Notes: generated from the letters alone by a model not told the origin. Counted from the stretch's first letter, positions 1-9,358 are shown. The stretch is 64,000 nucleotides of DNA from Bacteroidota bacterium (GCA_029552825.1 JAKPDL010000017.1:1-64000); one strand, 5' to 3'. Translations and numbers: made by a program.

Positions 1-1
1 A

Positions 2-1909
2 ACCAGAAGACTTGTTGACGTAGCACAGGATGTTATAATTACCGAGGATGACTGCGGAACACTGAGAGGCCTTGTTGCAACGGCAATAAAGAAAAATGAG
101 GAAGTTGTTGAAACACTATATGAGAGAATCCTGGGAAGAACCGCAGTACATGATGTGTTCCATCCCCTTACAGGTGAACTGATAGTGGCAGCCGGTGAAG
201 AGATTACCGAGGAAATTGCATCGGTTATAGAGGATTCACCAATTGAACAGGTGGAGATAAGGTCGGTTCTGACCTGTGAGTCAAAGAAGGGTGTCTGCGC
301 AAAATGCTACGGACGAAACCTTGCAACAGGCCACATGGTCCAGATAGGAGAAGCAGTAGGCGTAATAGCCGCTCAGAGTATCGGCGAACCCGGTACACAG
401 CTTACCCTGCGTACTTTCCACGTTGGTGGTACGGCTTCAAATATAACCACTGAATCGAGCCTGGTTGCAAAATACAGCGGTATTGCAGAATTCGAAGAAC
501 TTAAAACAGTATCCAAAAAGGACCCGGAAAAGGGAGAAATTGATGTTGTAATTGGACGTCTTGCCGAACTCAGAATAGTAGATAGAAAGACCGGCATAGC
601 CCTTACAACACATTCTGTTCCTTACGGCTCCAAACTTTACATCAAACCTGGACAGGAAGTTGAAAAGGGAACCCTTATCTACGAATGGGATCCGTTTAAT
701 GCAGTTATTGTATCGGAAGTCTCAGGCAAGGTTGCTTTCGACTACCTTATTGATGGTGTGACATTCCGCGAGGAATCGGACGAACAGACCGGCTTCAAGG
801 AAAAGGTTATTATCGAGAGCAGGGACAAGACCAAGAACCCGGCAATACGTATCCTCGACCAGGATGGTAATGAATTAAGGAACTATAACCTTCCGGTGGG
901 ATCACATCTTACCACAGATTACAACAAGATGGTTGAAGCAGGTGATATAATCGCCAAGATACCACGCGCCGTAGGTAAGTCGGGCGATATTACAGGTGGT
1001 TTACCGCGTGTGACCGAGCTGTTCGAGGCTCGTAATCCATCCAACCCCGCAATAGTGGCAGAAATTGATGGAGAAGTTACTTTCGGAAAGGTTAAAAGAG
1101 GTAACAGGGAAATCACAATTACTTCCAAATCGGGAGAAGTCAAGAAGTATCTCGTACCTCTGTCAAAGCAGATACTTGTTCAGGAAAATGACTATGTGAA
1201 GGCAGGAACTCCACTTTCTGACGGTGCAATAACTCCCTCAGACATCCTTGCCATTAAGGGACCTACCAAAGTGCAGGAATATATCGTTAACGAGATACAG
1301 GAAGTGTACAGGATGCAGGGTGTGAAGATTAACGACAAGCACTTTGAGATTATAGTCCGCCAGATGATGCGTAAGGTTGAAATCATTGATCCGGGCGACA
1401 CAAAATTCCTTGAAAGACAGGTTGTTGACAAACTTGAATTCATGGAAGAGAATGACTGGATCTATGGCAAGAAGGTTGTTATTGATGCAGGTGATTCCCA
1501 GACGCTTCGTCCTGGCATGATAATTACAGCACGTAAGCTGCGTGACGAGAATTCACTGCTCAAGAGGCGTGATATGAAGACGGTTACGGCAAGGGATGCC
1601 GTTCCTGCAACTTCATGCCAGGTTCTTCAAGGTATCACCAAAGCTGCCCTTCAGACTACAAGTTTCTTCTCCGCTGCATCATTCCAGGAGACAACAAAAG
1701 TGCTCAGCGAAGCAGCCATACTCGGTAAAGTTGACAGGCTTGAGGGTCTGAAAGAGAACGTTATCGTCGGGCACCTTATTCCGGCAGGAACAGGCGTCAG
1801 AGAATACGGCAGCATAATTGTCGGTTCGAAAGAGGATTTTGAAAAACTGGCAGCCGAAAGAGAACCTAAAATGGAACCTGCTGAAGCAAAAAACAATAAA
1901 CGAGGATAA
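2..1909 (+). CDS. rpoC: DNA-directed RNA polymerase subunit beta' (C-terminal part)
   Basis: This is the C-terminal part of the RNA polymerase beta' subunit; the gene enters from the left edge and the reading frame is open from base 2. The second zinc site is visible: a Cys in EDDCGT near the window start, then [13 protein letters not shown] (bases 278-316). The segment [19 protein letters not shown] and the following LRTFHVGG form the bridge helix and trigger-loop entry around the active centre. The C-terminal tail is complete and ends in a charged segment. The next gene begins two bases after the stop, so the two are probably co-transcribed. An ATG at 155 lies well inside the protein and is not a start. 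Identification is secure; only the N-terminal length is unknown because of the window edge. Confidence 0.98.
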   Translation, partial: TRRLVDVAQDVIITEDDCGTLRGLVATAIKKNEEVVETLYERILGRTAVHDVFHPLTGELIVAAGEEITEEIASVIEDSPIEQVEIRSVLTCESKKGVCAKCYGRNLATGHMVQIGEAVGVIAAQSIGEPGTQLTLRTFHVGGTASNITTESSLVAKYSGIAEFEELKTVSKKDPEKGEIDVVIGRLAELRIVDRKTGIALTTHSVPYGSKLYIKPGQEVEKGTLIYEWDPFNAVIVSEVSGKVAFDYLIDGVTFREESDEQTGFKEKVIIESRDKTKNPAIRILDQDGNELRNYNLPVGSHLTTDYNKMVEAGDIIAKIPRAVGKSGDITGGLPRVTELFEARNPSNPAIVAEIDGEVTFGKVKRGNREITITSKSGEVKKYLVPLSKQILVQENDYVKAGTPLSDGAITPSDILAIKGPTKVQEYIVNEIQEVYRMQGVKINDKHFEIIVRQMMRKVEIIDPGDTKFLERQVVDKLEFMEENDWIYGKKVVIDAGDSQTLRPGMIITARKLRDENSLLKRRDMKTVTARDAVPATSCQVLQGITKAALQTTSFFSAASFQETTKVLSEAAILGKVDRLEGLKENVIVGHLIPAGTGVREYGSIIVGSKEDFEKLAAEREPKMEPAEAKNNKRG

Positions 1910-1911
1910 AA

Positions 1912-2229
1912 ATGTCAGAACAGAAAAACCCTAACCAGATCAGTATTGAACTGAACGAGGAAGTGGCACAGGGGATCTATTCGAACCTGGCAGTTATAAC
2001 TCATTCCTCGTCGGAGTTTGTGATTGATTTTATCAGACTTGTGCCGGGCATTCCGAAGGCTCAGGTCAAATCAAGAATCATCCTTACACCTGAACACGCC
2101 AAAAGACTCGTTGCAGCATTGCAGGATAACATTGCTAAATATGAGGCGGTTTATGGTGTGATAAAAGAGGTAAAAGACTCAGGCCCGATAATGCCCATCA
2201 GCTTTGGAGGGCCAACTGCCCAGGCATAA
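1912..2229 (+). CDS. DUF3467 domain protein
   Basis: A 105-residue acidic protein of the DUF3467 family, starting with ATG two bases after the rpoC stop. The core reads as alternating strands (YSNLAVITHSSSEFVIDFIRL) followed by PGIPKAQVKSRIILTPEHAKRL, the usual family signature. In Bacteroidota this small protein is often found directly behind rpoC, which suggests a link with transcription or ribosome-related growth functions, but no biochemical role is established to my knowledge. There is no signal peptide or membrane segment, so it should be cytoplasmic. The spacing to rpoC implies translational coupling. Confidence 0.9.
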   Translation: MSEQKNPNQISIELNEEVAQGIYSNLAVITHSSSEFVIDFIRLVPGIPKAQVKSRIILTPEHAKRLVAALQDNIAKYEAVYGVIKEVKDSGPIMPISFGGPTAQA

Positions 2230-2332
2230 GATATCAGTCATGCAACAGCACAGAAGCTGTCTTTGAGTTTAAGTTCCGGAACTGCGGGGAGACAAAGAGG
2301 GGAAAAATTTAAGACAGTTTCTGTGCTTGTTT

Positions 2333-2364
2333 TTTGTCGTGTATGTAATAAAATCTTAATTTTG
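2333..2364 (+). promoter_or_regulatory. Bacteroidota-type promoter for the lipoprotein at 2403
   Basis: TTTG at 2333-2336 is followed, after 20 bases, by TAATTTTG at 2357-2364, which fits the primary sigma-factor consensus TAnnTTTG of Bacteroidota. The predicted transcription start is near 2370, about 30 bases before the ATG at 2403. Confidence 0.55.
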
Positions 2365-2402
2365 AAGTTAAATTAAAGAACGGGGAATTGAAGTTTACTG
2401 AT

Positions 2403-2798
2403 ATGGGAATTAAATTACACAGACTTCTGGCAATGAGTCTCATAATCCTGCCGCTTTTTTTTAACAGCGAATGCAAGAAACAACCGCGTTGCGGGTGCGG
2501 GGGTGATGTTATTTTCACTCTTACAGATGCTCAGGTTCTGGTGCAGTACAACGAAAGCGGCACAAATATCATGTTCAGTAACCCCATAAACCCGATGGCA
2601 ACTTACTATTTCTGCAATCCGAGCAAGTGGATTGATACAATTAAGAAAATGAATACAAAAGAATATCTTCTTCTGAGCGGAGAAGTCTATTACGAATGTA
2701 AATACATGTACATGAGCGGTAACTATTATACCTATACTCCGCCTGTTTACCAGGTTATTGTCACCTCGGTGAGAGAGGATAACTACGGCAAGAAGTAA
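2403..2798 (+). CDS. Small putative lipoprotein, unknown function
   Basis: An open frame of 131 residues that I do not recognise. The N-terminus looks like an export signal: a basic start (MGIKLHR), the hydrophobic run LLAMSLIILPLFF and then NSECKKQ, where the Cys could be lipidated, although NSEC is a poor lipobox. The mature part begins with a Cys-rich patch (PRCGCGG) and is otherwise polar and rich in Tyr (YYECKYMYMSGNYYTYTPP). A TTG at 2388 is also in frame, but ATG 2403 fits the promoter at 2333-2364 and gives a normal signal length. Neighbours on both sides are housekeeping genes and do not point to a role. Confidence 0.6.
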   Translation: MGIKLHRLLAMSLIILPLFFNSECKKQPRCGCGGDVIFTLTDAQVLVQYNESGTNIMFSNPINPMATYYFCNPSKWIDTIKKMNTKEYLLLSGEVYYECKYMYMSGNYYTYTPPVYQVIVTSVREDNYGKK

Positions 2799-2898
2799 TC
2801 TTATTTCCCCTTTTTCATAAAATTCTCTGGATATCACATCTGTAATTGCATGTAAATATCTTTTTCCTGCTTTTTTGTATCTTTTCAGAAAAAATAAA

Positions 2899-3681
2899 AT
2901 GCATTTCTACAGAATTTCTTTTGCAGGAGCAGGGAAAGTGGCAGGAGCATTAAGCAGAGAGTTCTTCTCAAAGGGACATAAAATAATACAGGTAGCATCG
3001 GCAGGAAATAAGAGGGGCCCAGCATTGGCTGAACTTTTTGGCTCTGAATGGCTCGATAGCCTGAATTTCACTTCGCCTGCTGATTTTATTATTGTGGCTG
3101 TTCCTGATAATTTGCTGGGGGAAGTGCTCCATAAAATCAAATGCCCTTCCGGTACAATTGTCGTTCACACAGCCGGTAGTTACGGCCTCGAGGTTTTTCC
3201 GGAAAATATCAGATACAGAGGTGTTTTCTATCCTTTACAGACCTTTTCTGAAGGAAGGAAAATAAGTTTTAATGAGATTCCAGTCTTTCTGGAAGCATCT
3301 GACAGCAATGTTATGTCGGGGTTGAAGGAACTTGCATCGGCAATTACTTCGAGGATTTATGAATCCGTTGCCGAACACCGAAGGATGCTCCATCTGGCAG
3401 CGGTTTTCGCATGCAATTTCACCAACCATATGCTAACCCTTGCAAAGCAGATATGCAGCAAAACACCCTACAATTTTAATGTTATGTTGCCTCTAATAAA
3501 TGAAACTGTGAATAAAGCAATTGAAAAAGGCCCTGAACTTTCCCAGACCGGTCCTGCAATAAGAAATGATACGCTTACTATTAAAAAGCATCTGGAATTA
3601 TTATCTTTCTCGGAAGAAATGAAGAGAATATATTTAGAAATAACTAATTCAATATCAGAATTTTATAAAACAAATGAATAA
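2899..3681 (+). CDS. Rossmann-like DUF2520 oxidoreductase-family protein
   Basis: A 260-residue protein with an N-terminal Rossmann fold (ISFAGAGKVAGALSREFFSKGH, the dinucleotide-binding loop GAGKVAG) and a C-terminal helical DUF2520 domain. It resembles pyrroline-5-carboxylate reductase and F420-dependent reductases in fold, but the substrate of the DUF2520 family is not known to me. The segment EHRRMLHLAAVFACNFTNHM is the conserved start of the helical domain. ATG 2899 is preferred over a TTG at 2875, whose eight extra residues add nothing recognisable. It overlaps the next gene by eight bases, and this gene order (DUF2520, KdsC-like phosphatase, UbiA-like, Maf) recurs in Bacteroidales. Confidence 0.8.
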   Translation: MHFYRISFAGAGKVAGALSREFFSKGHKIIQVASAGNKRGPALAELFGSEWLDSLNFTSPADFIIVAVPDNLLGEVLHKIKCPSGTIVVHTAGSYGLEVFPENIRYRGVFYPLQTFSEGRKISFNEIPVFLEASDSNVMSGLKELASAITSRIYESVAEHRRMLHLAAVFACNFTNHMLTLAKQICSKTPYNFNVMLPLINETVNKAIEKGPELSQTGPAIRNDTLTIKKHLELLSFSEEMKRIYLEITNSISEFYKTNE

Positions 3682-4195
3682 TTACAAAGAAAAACTTGCC
3701 GCAATAAAAGGGTTTGTTTTTGATATTGACGGTGTGCTGTCGTTACAGACAATTGGTTTAGATAAGTCAGGAGTTCCGAACAGGACAGTAAACCTGCGCG
3801 ATGGATATGCTCTTCAGCTTGCCGTTAAAAAGGGTTATAAGATAGGTGTTATATCAGGAGCAAGTCCGAAAGGGTATTTGAAAAGACTTAGGCAGCTGGG
3901 AGTCAGAGATGTATATTTTAACAGCAAATCGAAGGTAGTTCATTTCAGGGAATTTCTGAAGAAAAACGGACTTAACGCCTCCGAAGTGGTTTACATGGGC
4001 GATGATATACCCGACTGCGAGATTATGAAAGAGGCCGGTGTGCCCGTATGCCCTTCGGATGCCGACAGCGAAATCAAGGAGCTTGCAGTTTATATATCTG
4101 ACAAAAAAGGCGGCGAGGGATGCGTGAGGGATATTATTGAACAGGTTATGAGGCTACACAACAAATGGATGGATACAGATGCCTTTAGCTGGTGA
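3674..4195 (+). CDS. kdsC: HAD-family phosphatase, KdsC (3-deoxy-D-manno-octulosonate 8-phosphate phosphatase) type
   Basis: A 173-residue HAD-superfamily phosphatase of the YrbI/KdsC group, which removes phosphate from KDO 8-phosphate in lipopolysaccharide core synthesis. Motif I is FDIDGVLS near residues 16-23 (the two Asp are nucleophile and acid/base), motif II is VISGAS, and motif IV is MGDDIPDCEIMKEAG with metal-binding Asp residues. The protein is short and capless, as expected for KdsC tetramers. It starts inside the end of the DUF2520 gene (eight-base overlap), and its stop lies just before the UbiA-like gene, so translation is probably coupled. A related role on another sugar phosphate cannot be excluded because no other LPS gene lies nearby. 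Confidence 0.82.
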   Translation: MNNYKEKLAAIKGFVFDIDGVLSLQTIGLDKSGVPNRTVNLRDGYALQLAVKKGYKIGVISGASPKGYLKRLRQLGVRDVYFNSKSKVVHFREFLKKNGLNASEVVYMGDDIPDCEIMKEAGVPVCPSDADSEIKELAVYISDKKGGEGCVRDIIEQVMRLHNKWMDTDAFSW

Positions 4196-4199
4196 AAAA

Positions 4200-5183
4200 A
4201 TGAAGGAATTCTTGAAGCTCATACGGTTTCAAAACCTGCTCATTGTTGCGCTTACAATGATACTGATGCGCTATGCAATTATAAGTCCCATTCTAAGTAG
4301 AGTAGAAGTTTCTCTATATTCAATAGCCGGAAATGCAAAAACCATGATACTGCAACTGCCATGGTATGACTTTGCTGTTCTGGTTCTGGCAACAATATTT
4401 ATTACTGCAGCAGGTTATGTGATAAACGATTATTTTGATGTCAGAACAGACCTTATCAATAAGGGAAGGGTAATTGTAGGTACTGCGATCCCTCGTAAAA
4501 AGGCACTCATGTGGCATAATATTTTTAATACTCTGGGTGTTGCGGGAGGGTTTTACGTATCATGGCGGATCGGATTTTTCTGGGCCGGGATTATGTTCCT
4601 GCTTGTTACAGGTCTGTTTTATTTTTATTCTGCAACCTACAAGCGCCAGTTTCTCCTGGGAAATCTGATGGTGGCTATTTTAACTGCCATGTTACCTCTA
4701 CTGGTTTTGTTTTACGAATGGATTCCGCTGCGCGATTACTATGCAGTTAATGCCATAAGAATGCCCGATTTTAGAATGATAATATGGTGGATAGGAGGTT
4801 TTTCGCTGTTTGCATTCCTGACTACCCTGACCAGGGAAATAATAAAAGACATAGAAGATTTTGAAGGTGACACTGCATACGGCAGAAATACCCTTCCTGT
4901 TGTGCTCGGTATTCGTGCTTCAAAATTGGTAGCTATTACACTTGTAATTTTGACTCTTATAATGATTTACCTGATATGGTATTTCTTTATAAATGACTTG
5001 ATAACATTTATATATGCCACAATCGCGATTTCATTGCCACTCTGTTATGTAATATATCTGTTGATTTCTGCCCGTGACAGCAGAACATTTCACAGAGCAA
5101 GTACCATTATGAAGATTGTTATGCTCTGCGGGATCTTTTATTCAGTTGTTGTTAAAATTATTATATCCTTTAATCTTTACTGA
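4200..5183 (+). CDS. UbiA-family prenyltransferase (geranylgeranylglycerol-phosphate geranylgeranyltransferase-like)
   Basis: A 327-residue integral membrane prenyltransferase with about eight or nine hydrophobic segments. The first Asp-rich motif is INDYFDVRTDLINKG and the second is REIIKDIEDFEGD; both bind the prenyl diphosphate through magnesium. The family includes UbiA, MenA and the geranylgeranylglyceryl-phosphate synthase-like enzymes annotated in Bacteroidota. The usual NKPxRP stretch after motif 1 is NKGRVIVGTAIPR here, typical of the latter subgroup. ATG 4200 is preferred because it removes seven polar residues encoded inside the previous gene's end; ATG 4179 is the alternative. It sits in the DUF2520-kdsC-UbiA-maf run. 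The exact acceptor substrate cannot be read from the sequence. Confidence 0.82.
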   Translation: MKEFLKLIRFQNLLIVALTMILMRYAIISPILSRVEVSLYSIAGNAKTMILQLPWYDFAVLVLATIFITAAGYVINDYFDVRTDLINKGRVIVGTAIPRKKALMWHNIFNTLGVAGGFYVSWRIGFFWAGIMFLLVTGLFYFYSATYKRQFLLGNLMVAILTAMLPLLVLFYEWIPLRDYYAVNAIRMPDFRMIIWWIGGFSLFAFLTTLTREIIKDIEDFEGDTAYGRNTLPVVLGIRASKLVAITLVILTLIMIYLIWYFFINDLITFIYATIAISLPLCYVIYLLISARDSRTFHRASTIMKIVMLCGIFYSVVVKIIISFNLY

Positions 5184-5185
5184 TT

Positions 5186-5785
5186 ATGCTTAATTTGACA
5201 CATAATTACAGGCTAATACTTGCATCCAGATCAATGCGCAGGCGGCAGCTATTATATGAAGCTGGACTTGAGTTTGATGTTATAGATTGGGATTTTGACG
5301 AATCTTACCCTGAAGCTGAAGGGCTGAGCGGCAAGGAAATTGCCGAATATCTTGCCCGTTCAAAAGCAACCCAGCTGGCTAAAGAGTTTTCTAACTACAA
5401 TAGAGTTATTATTACTGCCGATACGGTGGTATGGTGCAACGGAGAAGTGCTTGGCAAACCAACCAACTATGAGAGTGCTTTCAGGATTCTTAAAACCATA
5501 TCAGCCAACACACATGAAGTAATAACAGGTATATGCCTTAAAAGAGGGTCATTGTTACATGTCTTTTCAGAAACCACAAAAGTCATATTTGATGAATTGT
5601 CCGATGAAATGATAGACTTCTACATAAAAAATTATCATCCGTTCGATAAAGCCGGAGCATACGGAATACAGGAATGGATTGGACTGGTGGGTAATGCAGC
5701 TATCGAGGGATCTTACTATAATGTCATGGGGCTGCCAGTTCACCGGCTGCTCAAAGAACTTAAAAAAATTACTGAAAATAAATAG
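5186..5785 (+). CDS. maf: Maf family nucleoside triphosphate pyrophosphatase
   Basis: A 199-residue Maf protein, a house-cleaning pyrophosphatase that hydrolyses dTTP/UTP or modified nucleotides to the monophosphate. Family motifs appear in order: ILASRSMRRRQLL near the N-terminus (the usual SPRR is SMRR here), ADTVVWCNGEVLGKP in the middle, then FDKAGAYGIQE and EGSYYNVMGLPV near the end. The dTTP/UTP (YhdE) subgroup is the best guess from the GAYGIQE form. It begins two bases after the UbiA-like stop and precedes the S46 peptidase by eight bases. No signal or membrane segment, so cytoplasmic. Confidence 0.9.
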   Translation: MLNLTHNYRLILASRSMRRRQLLYEAGLEFDVIDWDFDESYPEAEGLSGKEIAEYLARSKATQLAKEFSNYNRVIITADTVVWCNGEVLGKPTNYESAFRILKTISANTHEVITGICLKRGSLLHVFSETTKVIFDELSDEMIDFYIKNYHPFDKAGAYGIQEWIGLVGNAAIEGSYYNVMGLPVHRLLKELKKITENK

Positions 5786-5793
5786 TACCAGAT

Positions 5794-7953
5794 ATGAAAA
5801 AAATAACTTTTCTTATTCTTATTCTGGCAATTTTTATTAGCACCTTTCTCAGGGCTGATGAAGGAATGTGGATTCCGCTCCTGATTGAAAAGTATAATAT
5901 TAAAATAATGCAGGAGAAAGGATTTAAGCTTACGGCTGAGGATATATATAGTGTGAACCGGGCATGCATGAAAGATGCAATTGTAATATTTGGAGGTGGT
6001 TGTACCGGAGAGATGATTTCACCCGAAGGGCTTCTGATAACCAATCATCACTGCGGTTACGGACAGATACAAAGACATTCGACACTCGAACACGATTACC
6101 TGACAAATGGTTTCTGGGCAATGAGCAGAGAGGAGGAGTTGCCAAACCCTGGTCTTACAGTTACTTTTCTGAAATGGATGGAAGATGTAACAGAACAGGT
6201 TTTAAAAGGTGTTACCGAGAGCATGTCGCCTGATGAGAGGGACAGGGTAATTAACCAGAACATTAGCGAGATAAGAAGAAAAGCTGTTGAGGGAACGAAT
6301 TATTCTGCCGTGGTAAGACCTTTTTTTATGGGGAATCAGTACTTCCTTTTCGTTAACGAAACATTCAGAGATGTTCGTCTTGTTGGTGCTCCTCCTTCAG
6401 CAATAGGTAAGTTCGGCGGTGAAACAGATAACTGGATATGGCCCCGGCATACAGGCGATTTTTCTTTATTCAGAGTATATGCCGATAAGAACAACAAACC
6501 AGCAGATTATTCAAAAGATAACGTTCCGTACAAACCTGCATATTATTTCCCGATATCTCTTAAAGGTGTTAAGGAGGGAGATTTTACCATGGTTTTCGGC
6601 TACCCGGGCTCGACCTCTCAATATGTACCATCATTCCATATTGACATGGTTAAAAACTATCTGAATCCGAAGATGATCGAAATAAGAACAAAAAAAATTG
6701 ACATTATGGAAGCAGCAATGGCTTCCGATCCGCTTGTCAGAATTCAATATTCAGCCAAGAAATCGGGTATTGCAAATTCATGGAAGAGATGGATCGGGGA
6801 AAATCAGGGACTGGAGAAAATGAATGTAATAGCCAGAAAGCAGGAGTATGAAAAGAGGTTTACTGAATGGGTTAATAAGGATAAATCAAGGGTTGAGAGG
6901 TACGGTAATATCCTGCCCCGTTACAGGGAACTCTACGAAAAGTTCCGGGAATATTATTTTGTAAACAATTATACAAATGAAGTGGTTAATGGCATTGATG
7001 CTATTGGTATTTCTAGAAATATTAATCAGCTTATAAGTTTGTATGAGGCTGATGCAGAACCTGAACGGATAAAAGAAGTTAAAGAAAGACTGGTGTCAGA
7101 TGCTGAATCAATCTTCAGGGATTATGATTTACCAACTGACCAGAAACTCTTTGTTGCCATGATGGAGATGTATGGTAAAAATCTGGAAGAAAGGTGGCTT
7201 GCGCCTGAGTATAAAAGAATCAGGGAGATGTGCAAGGGAGATTTCGGGTCGCTTGCCGGAAAGATATATCCGAAGAGTCCGTTTACTTCAAGGGAGAGAT
7301 TCATTTCATTTGTTAACGGATTCAGCAAAAATTCAATCAAAAAAGCAAAGAGTGACATATTTTATTTACTTGCAAATGATATAGCTGATTTTCTTTCACG
7401 GAATGTAAGAGACGAGCTTACTCGTATAAACAGTGAGATACAGCAGCTTAACCGTATTTATATGGCTGCCCAGATGGAATTTGAACCTGACAGGGTTTTT
7501 TATCCTGATGCCAACTCAACACTGAGGGTTACCTATGGACAGGTTAAGGGATATTTTTCGAGGGATGCTGTATATTTTACCCATTATACAACACTGAAGG
7601 GGATTATGGAGAAAGATAATCCCGAGATATATGATTACAATGTCCCTGAGAAGCTCAGGGAGTTGTACAGAAAAAGGGATTTCGGGCGTTACACCCAGGA
7701 TGGTGAGGTGCCTGTCTGTTTTATAGCAAATAATCATACAACAGGTGGAAATTCAGGGAGTCCGGTTATCAATGCCGAAGGCCACCTTATAGGCGTGAAT
7801 TTCGACAGGGCATGGGAAGGAGTGGCCAGCGATATGGCTTTTAATCCGGAACAGAGCAGGAATATCAGTCTCGATATCAGATATGCTCTTTTTATTATTG
7901 ATAAGTTTGCCGGTGCAGGCTATCTGCTGAAAGAGATGACGATTATTGAATAA
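5794..7953 (+). CDS. S46 family dipeptidyl peptidase, DPP11-like (Asp/Glu-specific)
   Basis: A 719-residue secreted serine peptidase of family S46, which removes dipeptides from peptide N-termini in the periplasm. Residues 1-21 form a signal peptide (MKKITFLILILAIFI then LRADEG). The catalytic His lies in LLITNHHCGYGQ (residues 85-86), the Asp in WPRHTGDF (Asp222) and the Ser in TGGNSGSPV (Ser654). Eighteen residues after that Ser is Arg672 in NFDRAWEG. The equivalent Arg in Porphyromonas DPP11 selects acidic P1 residues, whereas DPP7 has Gly there, so I infer Asp/Glu specificity. It likely serves peptide feeding; other peptidases in the window are M3 and M14. Length matches the family (about 700-720). 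Confidence 0.93.
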   Translation: MKKITFLILILAIFISTFLRADEGMWIPLLIEKYNIKIMQEKGFKLTAEDIYSVNRACMKDAIVIFGGGCTGEMISPEGLLITNHHCGYGQIQRHSTLEHDYLTNGFWAMSREEELPNPGLTVTFLKWMEDVTEQVLKGVTESMSPDERDRVINQNISEIRRKAVEGTNYSAVVRPFFMGNQYFLFVNETFRDVRLVGAPPSAIGKFGGETDNWIWPRHTGDFSLFRVYADKNNKPADYSKDNVPYKPAYYFPISLKGVKEGDFTMVFGYPGSTSQYVPSFHIDMVKNYLNPKMIEIRTKKIDIMEAAMASDPLVRIQYSAKKSGIANSWKRWIGENQGLEKMNVIARKQEYEKRFTEWVNKDKSRVERYGNILPRYRELYEKFREYYFVNNYTNEVVNGIDAIGISRNINQLISLYEADAEPERIKEVKERLVSDAESIFRDYDLPTDQKLFVAMMEMYGKNLEERWLAPEYKRIREMCKGDFGSLAGKIYPKSPFTSRERFISFVNGFSKNSIKKAKSDIFYLLANDIADFLSRNVRDELTRINSEIQQLNRIYMAAQMEFEPDRVFYPDANSTLRVTYGQVKGYFSRDAVYFTHYTTLKGIMEKDNPEIYDYNVPEKLRELYRKRDFGRYTQDGEVPVCFIANNHTTGGNSGSPVINAEGHLIGVNFDRAWEGVASDMAFNPEQSRNISLDIRYALFIIDKFAGAGYLLKEMTIIE

Positions 7954-7971
7954 TTGGAGGATAAAATTGAT

Positions 7972-9099
7972 ATGCTGAAAGTTGTTGCTGACGATAAGAT
8001 TCCGTTTCTTGAGGGGGTTCTTGAGCCTTATGCTTTTGTTAAATACTTGCCGGGTAGTAAAATTACCCATGAGGTTGTTAAAGAAGCAGATGCTCTTCTG
8101 ATACGTACGAGAACAAAGTGCACTCCTGAGCTTCTTGAAGGTTCATCTGTAAAGTTTATTGGAACTGCAACTATCGGATTCGACCATATTGACACTCGCT
8201 ATTGCGAGAAGAAGAAAATAAGGTGGGTCAATGCACCAGGATGCAATTCTTTTTCGGTACAGCAATACATGTGCGCAGCGCTCCTTAAGATGGCTCAGGA
8301 TTTCAGATTCAGGCTGAGGGAAAAGACAATCGGTATTATTGGGGTTGGTAATGTTGGTTCAAAAGTTGAAAAATTCGCCCGTCTTATGGGTATGAATGTT
8401 CTGCTGAATGACCCACCAAGGGAGAGGAGGGAAGGACCGGAAAATTTTCACGATTTAGACACAGTCCTCAAACAATCGGATATAATAACACTTCATGTGC
8501 CTTTGCAGGTTGTGGGAGAGGATGCAACATGGCATCTAATTGACGAATTGACCGCAAAAAAAATCAAAAAGGGTGCGTGGCTGATAAATACATCAAGGGG
8601 CGAAGTGGCTGACACTCATGTTCTTCATCAATTGCTTGACTCAGGCCGTATTATAGGTGCTGTAATTGATGTGTGGGAAAATGAGCCAGATATTGACATT
8701 TCACTTATGAATAAGGCATTTATTGCTACTCCTCATATTGCAGGTTATTCAACCGATGGCAAAGCGAACGGGACATCTATGGTTGTAAGGAGTCTTGCTG
8801 AGTTTTTCGGACTGCCTTTAAAGGATTGGTATCCTGAAAAACTACCTCCGCCCCAGAATCCTGTAATTGAGATTAACTGCAGCAGTAAACATATTGAAGA
8901 TGTTATAAGGGAAGCAATATTTCATACTTATGATATAACCGGAGATGATTTCAGGCTCAGGTTTTCACCTGCAGATTTTGAAAAGCATAGGGGAAATTAT
9001 CCTGTAAGAAGAGAATTTCAGGCCTATAAGGTTAAACTATCTGGAAGCACGCCTGAGATTCATAAGATTCTGACAGATTTAAGATTTCAGGTACTTTAA
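7972..9099 (+). CDS. pdxB: Erythronate-4-phosphate dehydrogenase
   Basis: A 375-residue D-2-hydroxyacid dehydrogenase of the PdxB type, which oxidises 4-phospho-D-erythronate in the DXP-dependent vitamin B6 pathway. The N-terminus LKVVADDKIPFLEG is diagnostic. The NAD loop is IGIIGVGNVGSKVE, and the catalytic region contains NTSRGEVADTHVLH and ATPHIAGYSTDGK, where the His of PHIAG is the acid/base. A C-terminal dimerisation domain follows, as in PdxB and unlike SerA. ATG 7972 is chosen because GGAGG lies at 7955-7960 in front of it; the TTG at 7954 would put this motif inside the gene. The gene follows the peptidase stop directly. No other pdx gene is in the window. Confidence 0.93.
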   Translation: MLKVVADDKIPFLEGVLEPYAFVKYLPGSKITHEVVKEADALLIRTRTKCTPELLEGSSVKFIGTATIGFDHIDTRYCEKKKIRWVNAPGCNSFSVQQYMCAALLKMAQDFRFRLREKTIGIIGVGNVGSKVEKFARLMGMNVLLNDPPRERREGPENFHDLDTVLKQSDIITLHVPLQVVGEDATWHLIDELTAKKIKKGAWLINTSRGEVADTHVLHQLLDSGRIIGAVIDVWENEPDIDISLMNKAFIATPHIAGYSTDGKANGTSMVVRSLAEFFGLPLKDWYPEKLPPPQNPVIEINCSSKHIEDVIREAIFHTYDITGDDFRLRFSPADFEKHRGNYPVRREFQAYKVKLSGSTPEIHKILTDLRFQVL

Positions 9100-9130
9100 G
9101 TAAAAAGTATTTTCTTGGGGGAGAACATCT

Positions 9131-9358
9131 TTAAACACACTCTTCCTTTCTAAATACAGTTATTCTTCCCTTTTTTTTGATTGTTATAGCACCTTCGGAA
9201 CATTGACCTATTCATGCCCCCAGCCCGTTGCATATGAGTTCGCTAATAAGCCTCACCTTTCCATCAATTATCTGAAGAGCCCCTTCGTGGCAGTTAGGAA
9301 CGCACAAGCCACAACCTGTGCAAAGTTCTTCATCAATTCGTATAATATCCCTTAACAT
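9131..9358 (-). pseudogene. Broken dicluster 4Fe-4S ferredoxin-type gene with TGA at a conserved Cys codon
   Basis: Reading the minus strand from ATG at 9358 gives a clear ferredoxin start: ELCTGCGLCVPNCHEGALQI, then ICNGLGA, then a TGA at 9214-9212, then IGQCSEGAITIKKK up to TAA at 9131. In the family I know, this block reads GLGAC-x-GxCPEGAIT, so TGA stands exactly where a cluster-binding Cys (TGC or TGT) belongs. After a run of eight A residues the frame loses family resemblance, and the full-length relatives are much longer, so the gene looks decayed. Selenocysteine at the TGA is the alternative reading, but I see no Sec machinery in the window and only a weak AUAG/CUAU stem after the codon. 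It sits alone between pdxB and a sensor kinase. Confidence 0.65.

Noticed and set aside
373-1896. Several minus-strand frames of 70-85 codons inside rpoC
   Set aside because: The plus strand encodes recognisable RpoC through the whole stretch; the opposite frames have no motif.
9131-9358. Selenocysteine reading of the TGA in the ferredoxin frame
   Set aside because: Kept only as the alternative; frame decay after the A8 run and the short length favour a pseudogene, and no Sec genes are in view.
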